Shown: positions 1 to 5,631 of the stretch, piece after piece
Numbering within the stretch: the first letter of the stretch is position 1
How the letters are laid out: each line of letters starts with the position of its first letter
Assembly (NCBI GenBank): GCA_018064575.1
Contig: JAGHUZ010000007.1
Span: forward strand, 1 to 5,631
Direction of reading: 5' to 3'
Length of the DNA stretch: 5,631 bases
Origin: Candidatus Minthomonas equi
Lineage (GTDB): Bacteria; Bacteroidota; Bacteroidia; Bacteroidales; UBA932
Program-made: the position numbers and the translations under genes
The notes under the pieces: generated by a model
What the model saw: only the letters and a program-made list of their open reading frames with translations
Databases searched by the model: none
Told to the model about the DNA's origin: nothing

Positions 1-229
1 TGCCAGACTTTTCATTCCTCTGATCCGTCAGTGCAGCGGACAGCGCAAGTTCATCGATTTCACCATCCGGAGAAATCATTCCCTCCCTCATGGCTCCAAG
101 CGCGAGAGCACGGTACAATGCGCCCGTATCGATATAGATATAACCCATACGTCCGGCGATCAATTTGGCCACTGTACTTTTTCCTGTCGAAGAATGACCA
201 TCTATGGCGATAATAATCGGTCGTTTCAT
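1..229 (-). CDS. cmk: Cytidylate kinase (CMP/dCMP kinase), N-terminal part, cut by window edge
   Basis: Reading the minus strand from the ATG at 229 gives 76 codons beginning MKRPIIIAIDGHSSTGKST and running off the window edge without a stop. Residues 11-19 (GHSSTGKST) are the P-loop that binds ATP phosphates. The DTGALYRA stretch at about 34-41 is the conserved motif of the nucleoside monophosphate-binding region in cytidylate kinases. The family phosphorylates CMP and dCMP to the diphosphates in the cytoplasm, feeding CTP and dCTP synthesis. The start is chosen because the beta strand leading to the P-loop begins right after it, as is usual for the family. The gene is divergent from the response regulator at 289. 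A TATTTTTG box lies only 5 bases upstream of the ATG, so the mRNA may have almost no leader. The C-terminal two-thirds, with the lid region, are outside the window. Confidence 0.95.
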   Translation of the reverse strand, partial: MKRPIIIAIDGHSSTGKSTVAKLIAGRMGYIYIDTGALYRALALGAMREGMISPDGEIDELALSAALTDQRNEKSG

Positions 230-234
230 AACTG

Positions 235-242
235 CAAAAATA
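235..242 (-). promoter_or_regulatory. Candidate Bacteroidota -7 box for cmk
   Basis: The minus strand reads TATTTTTG at 242-235, a full match to the TAnnTTTG -7 element of the Bacteroidota primary sigma factor. It ends 5 bases before the cmk ATG, so transcription would start at or within a few bases of the start codon. I find no TTTG at the expected 19-21 base spacing upstream, which lowers confidence. Confidence 0.4.
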
Positions 243-255
243 CATAGAATAAACT

Positions 256-263
256 TATCTTTG
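256..263 (+). promoter_or_regulatory. Candidate Bacteroidota -7 box for the response regulator
   Basis: The plus strand reads TATCTTTG at 256-263, a full match to TAnnTTTG. It lies 25 bases before the ATG at 289, which would give a leader of roughly 15-20 bases. No clear TTTG -33 element sits at the usual spacing upstream. The box is only about 14 bases from the opposing cmk box, so two polymerases could hardly occupy both at once. Confidence 0.5.
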
Positions 264-288
264 CACGGTTATTGAATGATACACCATT

Positions 289-1449
289 ATGCGAATACTT
301 ATAATTGACGATGAACGGAGTATAAGAAACACTCTGAAGGAAATTCTGGAATTCGAAGGTCACGAAATAACTCTTGCCGAAGACGGAGAGAGCGGCATTT
401 CTGCCGCTTCGGAAGGAAATTTCGATGCCATTTTCTGTGATATCAAAATGCCGAAAATGGACGGAATCGAGGTCCTTGAAAAAATCTATGCCCAGGGCAT
501 AGACAGTGCCGTGATAATGATTTCCGGACACGGTTCCATCGACACTGCCGTAGAATGCATCAAGAAAGGGGCTTTTGACTTTATCCAGAAACCTTTGGAC
601 TTGAACCGTATTCTCATCACTCTCAAGAATGCCACAGAAAAGACCGAACTCATCAAGGAGACCCGGATACTGAAGAAAAAAGTATCACGAGTTCCGGAAA
701 TGATAGGAGAGTCAAAAGCACTCACCCTGATTAAGGATATGGTGGAACGTGTGGCCCCCACCGATGCAAGGGTCCTGGTAACGGGAGCCAATGGGACAGG
801 AAAGGAGCTGGTGGCCAAATGGCTGCACGAAAAGAGTCTCCGTTCTTCGATGCCGTTCATCGAAGTAAACTGCGCCGCCATACCCTCGGAACTCATCGAA
901 AGTGAATTGTTCGGGCACGAAAAAGGAGCCTTCACCTCTGCCATAAAACAGCACAAGGGAAAATTCGAACAAGCCGATGGAGGCACCCTGTTTCTCGACG
1001 AGATAGGGGATATGAGTCTTGCCGCCCAGGCTAAAGTGCTCAGGGTTCTTCAGGAGAACAAACTTACCCGTGTCGGAAGCGACAAGGACATCACCGTCAA
1101 TGTCCGGGTGGTGGCCGCCACCAACAAGAACCTCAAGGAAGAAATTTTGAAAGGTAATTTCAGGGAAGACCTGTACCATCGTCTCAGCGTCATAGTAATC
1201 CACGTACCATCCCTCAGTGAGAGGATAGAAGACATACCTCTGCTCGTCAAGCATTTTCTGACACAAATCTGCACAGAAGCCGGAAAGCCGGTAATGCAAA
1301 TCGATGACGATGCCATCGTTGAACTGCAAAAGAACCCGTGGGGAGGCAATATACGTGAACTGAGAAACGTAATCGAAAGGCTTTTCATTCTCTCGAACGG
1401 AAAAATCACCCTGAACGATGTCAAGACCTTCGCCTCACCTGGAATCTGA
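289..1449 (+). CDS. NtrC-family sigma-54-dependent response regulator lacking the C-terminal DNA-binding domain
   Basis: This 386-residue protein has a receiver domain (about 1-120) followed by a sigma-54-interacting AAA+ domain (about 137-384). In the receiver, D7/D8 form the acidic pocket, D51 (in CDIKMP) is the expected phosphorylation site, S79 is the switch hydroxyl and K101 the conserved lysine. In the AAA+ part, GANGTGKE (166-173) is Walker A, GAFTSA (213-218) is the sigma-54-contacting loop, GGTLFLDE (231-238) is Walker B, FREDLYHRL (291-299) carries the arginine-finger region and WGGNIRELRN (351-360) is sensor II. Proteins of this family hydrolyse ATP to open sigma-54 promoter complexes. 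It stops at ...FASPGI, just where other NtrC proteins begin a Fis-type helix-turn-helix, and only three bases separate its stop from der, so no such domain can follow. The loop is GAFTSA rather than GAFTGA; from memory, related Bacteroidota proteins share both traits. No cognate kinase is adjacent. Target promoters cannot be named from the sequence. Confidence 0.93.
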   Translation: MRILIIDDERSIRNTLKEILEFEGHEITLAEDGESGISAASEGNFDAIFCDIKMPKMDGIEVLEKIYAQGIDSAVIMISGHGSIDTAVECIKKGAFDFIQKPLDLNRILITLKNATEKTELIKETRILKKKVSRVPEMIGESKALTLIKDMVERVAPTDARVLVTGANGTGKELVAKWLHEKSLRSSMPFIEVNCAAIPSELIESELFGHEKGAFTSAIKQHKGKFEQADGGTLFLDEIGDMSLAAQAKVLRVLQENKLTRVGSDKDITVNVRVVAATNKNLKEEILKGNFREDLYHRLSVIVIHVPSLSERIEDIPLLVKHFLTQICTEAGKPVMQIDDDAIVELQKNPWGGNIRELRNVIERLFILSNGKITLNDVKTFASPGI

Positions 1450-1452
1450 AAA

Positions 1453-2760
1453 TTATTTCTGCCTGAAAAACACCTGAATCGGACAACCTTTGAAATCCCA
1501 GTGACTTCTGAGTTTGTTTTCTATGAAACGTTTGTAAGGATCCTTGATGTATTGCGGCAAATTACAGAAAAACGCGAACGATGGGCCACGTGCAGGCAGT
1601 TGGGTGACAAATTTGATTTTGACGATTTTACCCTTGTACATAGGTGGCTGGAACGCCTCTATCTCCTCGAGCATTACATCATTCAACTGACGTGTCGGAA
1701 TCTTCTGTGAATAATTGGCATAGACAGCATCTACAGCATCCAGAACATCCAATATTCTCTGTTTATTGAGCACTGAGGTAAACACCAGAGGAACATCACT
1801 GAAAGGAGCGAGTTTCTTCGCTATGGTCTTCTGATATTCTTTCATCGTGTTACTGGTCTTCTCCACTGTATCCCACTTGTTTAGAACCACTACACAACCC
1901 TTCCTGTTCTTGATAATCAAATTGAAAATCGACATATCCTGCGCCTCGAATCCGGCTAAGGCATCCACCATCAATATGCATACATCGGAATTTTCGATGG
2001 CTCTGATGGAACGCATCACCGAATAGAATTCCAAGTCCTCTGTCACCTTGGTCTTTTTCCTCAGTCCGGCAGTATCCACCAGAATGAATTCATGACCGAA
2101 CTTGTTGTAATGAGATTCTATGGAATCCCTCGTCGACCCGGCAATGGGGGTTACGATATTCCTTTCCTCTCCGAGAAGGGCATTCGTCAGGGAAGATTTT
2201 CCCACATTCGGTTTTCCGACTATGGCTATACGCGGAATATGAATCTCCTCCCCGGCAGAGGGAGAGTCCTCCGGCAAAGCCTTCACTACGGCATCCAGCA
2301 AATCACCTGTCCCGCCTCCATTGGCCGAAGAAATGCTGAAAGGGTCACCAAGTCCCAGAGAATAGAATTGATAGACATCGAACATTCTCAATCCCGTGTC
2401 AACCTTGTTCACGACCAGAAAAACAGGTTTCGGTGTACGTCTGAGAATGTCAGCTATTTCTGAATCGAAATCAGTAATGCCGGTACCGACCTCCACGAGA
2501 AAGAGAATGGCATCAGCCTCATTGATGGCGATTTGAACCTGTTTTCTGATTTCACTTTCGAATATGTCATCGGAATTGACAGTATATCCGCCCGTATCGA
2601 CCACTGAAAATTCCCTGCCGCACCACTCACACTTACCGTAATGACGATCGCGGGTAACTCCGGCCGTTTCGTCCGTAATGGCCTGACGCATCCCTACCAG
2701 ACGGTTAAACAATGTAGATTTTCCAACGTTCGGTCTCCCGACTATCGCTACCAATGACAT
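1453..2760 (-). CDS. der: Ribosome-assembly GTPase Der (EngA), double GTPase
   Basis: The protein has 435 residues, the usual length for Der. It shows the family's two tandem GTPase domains and a C-terminal KH-like domain (about 350-435). Domain 1 has GRPNVGKST (8-16), the switch I threonine region TAGVTRD (32-38), DTGG (55-58) and NKVD (118-121). Domain 2 has GKPNVGKSS (182-190), AGSTRD (207-212), DTAG (229-232) and NKWD (294-297). All G1, G3 and G4 motifs are intact in both domains. Der is an essential GTPase that binds the 50S subunit and is needed for its late maturation. It is the last gene of the five-gene minus-strand operon that opens with another ribosome GTPase, engB. The start lies 10 bases after the stop of the small upstream gene, and the residues after the Met ([10 protein letters not shown]) are where the family normally begins. 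Its end faces the regulator gene three bases away. No Shine-Dalgarno sequence is visible. Confidence 0.97.
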   Translation of the reverse strand: MSLVAIVGRPNVGKSTLFNRLVGMRQAITDETAGVTRDRHYGKCEWCGREFSVVDTGGYTVNSDDIFESEIRKQVQIAINEADAILFLVEVGTGITDFDSEIADILRRTPKPVFLVVNKVDTGLRMFDVYQFYSLGLGDPFSISSANGGGTGDLLDAVVKALPEDSPSAGEEIHIPRIAIVGKPNVGKSSLTNALLGEERNIVTPIAGSTRDSIESHYNKFGHEFILVDTAGLRKKTKVTEDLEFYSVMRSIRAIENSDVCILMVDALAGFEAQDMSIFNLIIKNRKGCVVVLNKWDTVEKTSNTMKEYQKTIAKKLAPFSDVPLVFTSVLNKQRILDVLDAVDAVYANYSQKIPTRQLNDVMLEEIEAFQPPMYKGKIVKIKFVTQLPARGPSFAFFCNLPQYIKDPYKRFIENKLRSHWDFKGCPIQVFFRQK

Positions 2761-2770
2761 AATTATGTGA

Positions 2771-3043
2771 TTATTTATTTATGACTTGCTTTTCAGTCCC
2801 CGTTCCACATCCGGCGACACAATCGATGCATGCATCCGGATCACACTTCCCCGCTGAAATTTTCTTTCTTTTCCCGTGCAATTTGACCTCCTCCTCATTT
2901 GCACACACTATTCCGCGCTTACGCAATTCCTTATTTCTGCTGATTTCTCCGTCAGGAAACGGCTTTTTCCTGAAAATCACATTGAAGCAGAGCAGGAAAA
3001 CTGACAGGGCCACAAGCCCCACTACCGACAGGAACAGTTTCAT
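2771..3043 (-). CDS. Small membrane-anchored cysteine-rich protein, conserved hypothetical
   Basis: This is a 90-residue protein. Residues 2-22 form one hydrophobic segment ([18 protein letters not shown] core) with a basic RKK right after it, so it is probably a single N-terminal membrane anchor with the rest in the cytoplasm. After this comes a short motif with [19 protein letters not shown] (about 29-47). I recall similar FP...NKaLrkkGI-C patterns in small Bacteroidota hypothetical proteins, but cannot confirm by search. The tail carries C67, C72, C75 and C79 (C-x4-C-x2-C-x3-C), which with C47 could bind a metal or iron-sulfur cluster; that is inference. The layout of one anchor plus a cysteine-bearing short domain is reminiscent of NqrM (DUF539), the maturation factor of the Na+-pumping NADH:quinone reductase, but I see no decisive motif. 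That it is a real gene is supported by its exact fit between nadE and der with 10-base gaps on both sides. Function unknown. Confidence 0.8.
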   Translation of the reverse strand: MKLFLSVVGLVALSVFLLCFNVIFRKKPFPDGEISRNKELRKRGIVCANEEEVKLHGKRKKISAGKCDPDACIDCVAGCGTGTEKQVINK

Positions 3044-3053
3044 ACCGCACCCA

Positions 3054-3905
3054 TCAATATTCAGGTGTCACCCACTTGCTGCACGGAAGCAGCGGATGGT
3101 CACTCACCTTGATAATCTGCGGCATCTGATGAACCTTGAACGATGCAGCCTTTTTCATTTTCACTACAGTATCCACCAATGAGGCATCGACACCTGACGC
3201 CTTGATTTCCTCCGGTGTAAGACCATCATCGTTCAAAGCGCAGAGAACCGGGTCCAGAAGGGAATACGGTGGCAGGGAATCGGTATCTTTCTGACCATCC
3301 CTCAATTCGGCGGAAGGCTGCTTCTCTATGGTATGAACAGGAACCTGCTCCTCACCGGCATTTAGATAAGCGGCCAGACGATACACCTGCAGTTTATAAA
3401 CATCCGCGATAACCATAAGGGAACCTGCAAGATCCCCATACAAAGTTCCATACCCGCAGGACAGTTCACTCTTGTTCGATGTATTCAGGAGCAAAGCTCC
3501 TTTCCTGTTCGAATAGGCCATAAGTATCGTCCCGCGTATTCTGGCCTGAAGATTCTCCTGGGTATTGTCCCACTGGAAATTTCCTGCGAATATCGGGGCG
3601 ATGTCCCTCATATACCTGAAATAAATCTTTTCTATCGGGATGACGTCATACTTGATGTTCAGATTATTACACAAGTCCACAGCATCGCTGATGGAATGCA
3701 GTGTGGAATATGGTGACGGCATCAGTATCCCGTGAACATTATCACATCCCAACGCTTCGGCGGCCAATGCCGCCACCACTGCGGAATCCAGACCGCCAGA
3801 AAGGCCCAGCACGGTCCGTTTAACCCCGGTCCTTTTGAAAAAAGCCTTGAGTGAAGCTACTATGGTGTCGTGAATTTCTTCTATGGGATTATCAAGATAT
3901 GACAT
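3054..3905 (-). CDS. nadE: NAD+ synthetase, stand-alone (ammonia-dependent form)
   Basis: The product amidates nicotinate adenine dinucleotide to NAD+, the last step of NAD synthesis, in the cytoplasm. It has 283 residues, the size of a synthetase domain alone. SGGLDSA (36-42) is the PP-loop that binds ATP pyrophosphate. ENLQARIRG (117-125), TSNKSELSCGYGTLYGDLAG (142-161) and SAELRDGQ with DSLPPY (198-214) are conserved blocks of the family, and KVSDHP lies near the C-terminus. These blocks read more like the synthetase half of the large glutamine-dependent enzymes than like the E. coli ammonia-type enzyme, yet there is no nitrilase-like glutaminase domain upstream: prs occupies that place. 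I infer that free ammonia or a separate glutaminase supplies nitrogen. I chose the Met at 3905 because it leaves a 10-base gap after prs, matching the other junctions. An in-frame Met at 3971 would overlap prs by 56 bases and add 22 residues unlike the family. Confidence 0.92.
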   Translation of the reverse strand: MSYLDNPIEEIHDTIVASLKAFFKRTGVKRTVLGLSGGLDSAVVAALAAEALGCDNVHGILMPSPYSTLHSISDAVDLCNNLNIKYDVIPIEKIYFRYMRDIAPIFAGNFQWDNTQENLQARIRGTILMAYSNRKGALLLNTSNKSELSCGYGTLYGDLAGSLMVIADVYKLQVYRLAAYLNAGEEQVPVHTIEKQPSAELRDGQKDTDSLPPYSLLDPVLCALNDDGLTPEEIKASGVDASLVDTVVKMKKAASFKVHQMPQIIKVSDHPLLPCSKWVTPEY

Positions 3906-3915
3906 CGCGTACTGA

Positions 3916-4878
3916 TTAGAAAACGAAACTTGTGCTAATAGACTGATAATTGTAAACCTTGGTGATGACATCGGCGAAGATATCGGCCACAGAAAGAACC
4001 TTTATCTTGGAGATATCCCGTCCCTCGATATTTCTCAAGGGAATGGTATCGGAAACCACTACCTCGTTAAGAGCGCTGGCTGCGATTTTTTCATAAGCCT
4101 GCCCCGAAAATACCGGATGTGTAGCCATAGCACGAACACTGTTGGCACCCTTGGCCATAAGCATATCGGCGGCCTTCGCTATAGTACCGGCAGTATCTAT
4201 CATATCGTCCACTATTACTATATCACGTCCTTCTACGTCACCGATAGCGGTCATCGACCCTACCACATTGGCTCTTTCACGGGATTTGTGACATATAATC
4301 ATAGGACATCCGAGAATTCTTGAATATGCATTGGCCCGCTTGGCGCCTCCCATATCGGGTGCCGCTATGGAGAGATTGTCCAGTTTGTGGTTCTTTATCT
4401 GCTCACGAAGGTAAGGAAGGAACAGGGAACTGGCATAAATATGATCTACCGGGAAATCGAAAAATCCCTGTATCTGATCTGCGTGGAGGTCTGCGGTCAT
4501 AACGCGCGAACATCCGGCGTAAGCCAGAAGATTCGCCACCATCTTCGCCCCGATGGAAACCCTCGGACGGTCCTTTCTGTCCTGACGTGCCCAGCCGAAG
4601 TAAGGAATGACTGCGATGACCTGATATGCGGAAGCCCTTCTGGCGGCATCAATCATCAGAAGCAGTTCAAATATATTCTCCACTGGCGGGAAAGTTGACT
4701 GGATGATAAAAACTGTACAACCCCTGACCGATTCATCGAATGCGGGCTGGAATTCACCGTCGCTGAAATCGGTTACCACCGATTTACCCAGATTAAGTCC
4801 CAGAGACAAAGCTATTTTTTCGGCAAGATAACGAGAACTCCTGCAACTGAAAATTTTGATATTGTGCGTATGGTCCAT
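3916..4878 (-). CDS. prs: Ribose-phosphate pyrophosphokinase (PRPP synthetase)
   Basis: This 320-residue protein has the usual length of class I PRPP synthetases, which make PRPP and AMP from ribose 5-phosphate and ATP for nucleotide, histidine, tryptophan and NAD synthesis. Recognisable blocks are FSDGEFQP (38-45), ESVRGCTVFIIQST (49-62), PYFGWARQDRKDRPR (92-106, ATP-binding flexible region), TADLHADQIQGFF (128-140, the metal and ATP site with H132), the catalytic loop CHKSRERAN (196-204, with K198 and R200 at the usual catalytic positions), and VDDMIDTAGT (223-232), the ribose-phosphate binding loop. All catalytic motifs appear intact. The start follows the engB stop by 12 AT-rich bases with no Shine-Dalgarno, and SCRSSRYLAEKIA matches where the family's N-terminal strand and helix lie. 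It is the second gene of the operon. Its neighbour nadE uses adenylylated nicotinate nucleotides that themselves derive from PRPP, a plausible metabolic link. Confidence 0.96.
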   Translation of the reverse strand: MDHTHNIKIFSCRSSRYLAEKIALSLGLNLGKSVVTDFSDGEFQPAFDESVRGCTVFIIQSTFPPVENIFELLLMIDAARRASAYQVIAVIPYFGWARQDRKDRPRVSIGAKMVANLLAYAGCSRVMTADLHADQIQGFFDFPVDHIYASSLFLPYLREQIKNHKLDNLSIAAPDMGGAKRANAYSRILGCPMIICHKSRERANVVGSMTAIGDVEGRDIVIVDDMIDTAGTIAKAADMLMAKGANSVRAMATHPVFSGQAYEKIAASALNEVVVSDTIPLRNIEGRDISKIKVLSVADIFADVITKVYNYQSISTSFVF

Positions 4879-4890
4879 AGTTTTAAAAAA

Positions 4891-5478
4891 TTATAATATT
4901 TCTTCGATATAATCCAATATTTCCTGCCTGCCGTTCCCTTTCTCTGAAGAGGAAAGAAAAAAACGGGGGACATTTGAGACGATTCCCTCTATCTGGGAAA
5001 CGGTCTTTCCGGTCTGGGAAGAGAGCGCATTCTTCCCCATCTTGTCACATTTGGTAAAAATGACTGCATACGGCACTTGAGCACCATCTACAGCCATAAT
5101 GAATTCTCCATCTATTTTCTGAAGAGGATGACGCGAATCGACAAGGATGAACAGCATTTTCAATTCTTCAGACTTTCCTACATATTCCTGAATCATAATC
5201 TGGAGTTTTTCTCTCATCTGCTTCGATATACGGGCGAAACCGTAACCGGGCAAATCCACCAGATACCACTTGTCATTAATGAGGAAATGATTTATACATA
5301 GGGTTTTCCCCGGATTTGAAGAAGTCCGGGCCAATTCCCTCCTTCCGCACAGCATATTTATCAATGATGATTTACCGACATTGCTCCGCCCGATAAAGGC
5401 GAATTCAGGAGCTTTCCGGGACGGTTTGTCTCCGAGGCATGCGCTACTCCCTGAAAAAATGGCAGAATCGATTATCAT
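4891..5478 (-). CDS. engB: Ribosome-biogenesis GTP-binding protein EngB/YsxC
   Basis: The product has 195 residues, typical of the EngB (YihA/YsxC) GTPases, which act in assembly of the 50S subunit. The G motifs are in order: GRSNVGKSS (30-38), the switch I block TSSNPGKT (52-59), DLPGYGFA (75-82), TKCD (142-145) and SSS (176-178). NPGKT and DLPGYG are diagnostic of this family. I start at the Met at 5478 (MIIDSAIFSGS), the usual EngB opening. The same frame is open upstream to a Met at 5574, but that extension is a hydrophobic Phe/Leu-rich translation of the A/T-rich promoter region and would swallow the predicted promoter. EngB heads the operon with prs, nadE, the small membrane protein and der, so the first and last genes are both GTPases of large-subunit assembly. 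No Shine-Dalgarno is visible at its start. Confidence 0.95.
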   Translation of the reverse strand: MIIDSAIFSGSSACLGDKPSRKAPEFAFIGRSNVGKSSLINMLCGRRELARTSSNPGKTLCINHFLINDKWYLVDLPGYGFARISKQMREKLQIMIQEYVGKSEELKMLFILVDSRHPLQKIDGEFIMAVDGAQVPYAVIFTKCDKMGKNALSSQTGKTVSQIEGIVSNVPRFFLSSSEKGNGRQEILDYIEEIL

Positions 5479-5493
5479 CACTCTAAAACGGTG

Positions 5494-5525
5494 CAAAAAT
5501 AACCGAAAAAGCCCAAAAAAACAAA
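5494..5525 (-). promoter_or_regulatory. Bacteroidota-type promoter of the engB-prs-nadE-der operon
   Basis: On the minus strand TTTG (5525-5522) is followed by exactly 20 bases and then TATTTTTG (5501-5494). This matches the -33 TTTG and -7 TAnnTTTG elements at the known spacing of 19-21 bases. The box ends 15 bases before the chosen engB ATG, implying a leader of about 10 bases. A second TTTG at 5517-5514 is too close to be the partner. It supports the start at 5478. Confidence 0.72.
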
Positions 5526-5577
5526 GAAGAAACTGAAAGAAATTCAAACAAGTTCCAGGCAGTTCGGAAACCATCCG

Positions 5578-5631
5578 TCACGCCCCGCAAGAAGGCAGTT
5601 CCATAGAAAATTTCGCGCCTCCCAATACAGA
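5578..5631 (-). CDS. C-terminal tail of a possible sensor histidine kinase, cut by window edge
   Basis: The minus strand from the window edge reads 17 codons, SVLGGAKFSMELPSCGA, and then TGA at 5580-5578. The pattern G-G-A-x-F-x-x-E-L-P closely resembles the last strand of the HATPase domain of histidine kinases, which commonly ends with G-x-x-F-x-x-x-LP followed by a few residues and a stop. The other two minus frames give tryptophan- and phenylalanine-rich peptides without a family look. With only 17 residues this is a tentative identification. If correct, the gene lies upstream of engB on the same strand with a 99-base gap that holds the engB promoter. Confidence 0.4.
   Translation of the reverse strand, partial: SVLGGAKFSMELPSCGA

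Noticed and set aside
486..1424. Long open frames antisense to the response regulator (166, 205 and 124 residues)
   Set aside because: They mirror a strongly supported gene, have serine- or aromatic-rich composition without motifs, and lie in overlapping competing frames.
2781..3182. Plus-strand open frame of 133 residues over the small Cys-rich gene and the nadE end
   Set aside because: It has no recognisable motif, crosses two minus-strand genes with good context, and its composition looks like an antisense translation.
3906..3971. Upstream in-frame start of nadE, giving a 305-residue protein
   Set aside because: It would overlap prs by 56 bases and adds 22 residues with no family match; the Met at 3905 leaves a 10-base gap like the other junctions.
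4142..4158. TTGGCAC followed by TTGGCC inside prs, resembling a sigma-54 -24/-12 site
   Set aside because: The spacing from GG to the required GC is wrong (the bases at the -12 position are CA) and it lies inside a coding region.
5551..5570. Short inverted repeat TTCC/GGAA followed on the minus strand by T-rich sequence, as a possible terminator before engB
   Set aside because: Only four paired bases around a nine-base loop, and the T-rich part is distant and belongs to the promoter region.
5479..5574. Upstream in-frame start of engB, adding a hydrophobic 32-residue leader
   Set aside because: The extension translates the A/T-rich promoter region, EngB proteins are cytosolic and begin near MIIDSAIFSGS, and a good promoter lies inside the extension.

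Overview
The window looks like core chromosome of a member of the Bacteroidota, probably order Bacteroidales. Three things point there: promoter boxes of the form TAnnTTTG in front of genes, no purine-rich Shine-Dalgarno sequence at any start I examined, and an NtrC-type regulator ending where its DNA-binding domain should begin, a form I associate with this phylum. Base composition is moderate and even. I see no mobile element, CRISPR array, rRNA or tRNA gene, and no sign of horizontal transfer. The genus cannot be fixed from sequence reading alone; a Rikenellaceae/Alistipes-like source is only a guess.

Layout. At the left edge (1-229, minus) is the N-terminal part of cytidylate kinase (cmk). 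A 59-bp divergent intergenic region (230-288) carries back-to-back TAnnTTTG boxes. A sigma-54-type response regulator follows on the plus strand (289-1449): receiver plus AAA+ domain, no helix-turn-helix. It ends three bases from the end of a convergent minus-strand operon.

That operon, read right to left, is engB/ysxC (5478-4891), prs (4878-3916), nadE (3905-3054), a small cysteine-rich membrane-anchored protein (3043-2771) and der/engA (2760-1453). Its four junctions are 12, 10, 10 and 10 bases. A well-formed Bacteroidota-type promoter, TTTG-N20-TATTTTTG, lies just upstream of engB. The operon thus joins two essential ribosome-assembly GTPases (EngB and Der) with PRPP synthesis and the last step of NAD synthesis; PRPP is itself a precursor of the pyridine ring nucleotides. 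At the right edge (5578-5631, minus) is a short coding tail resembling the end of a histidine-kinase ATPase domain.

No wholly new system is evident. The points most worth a second look are the regulator without a DNA-binding domain and with a GAFTSA loop, the small Cys-rich protein lodged between nadE and der, the ammonia-type NadE built on a sequence resembling the glutamine-dependent family, and the compact divergent promoter in front of cmk.
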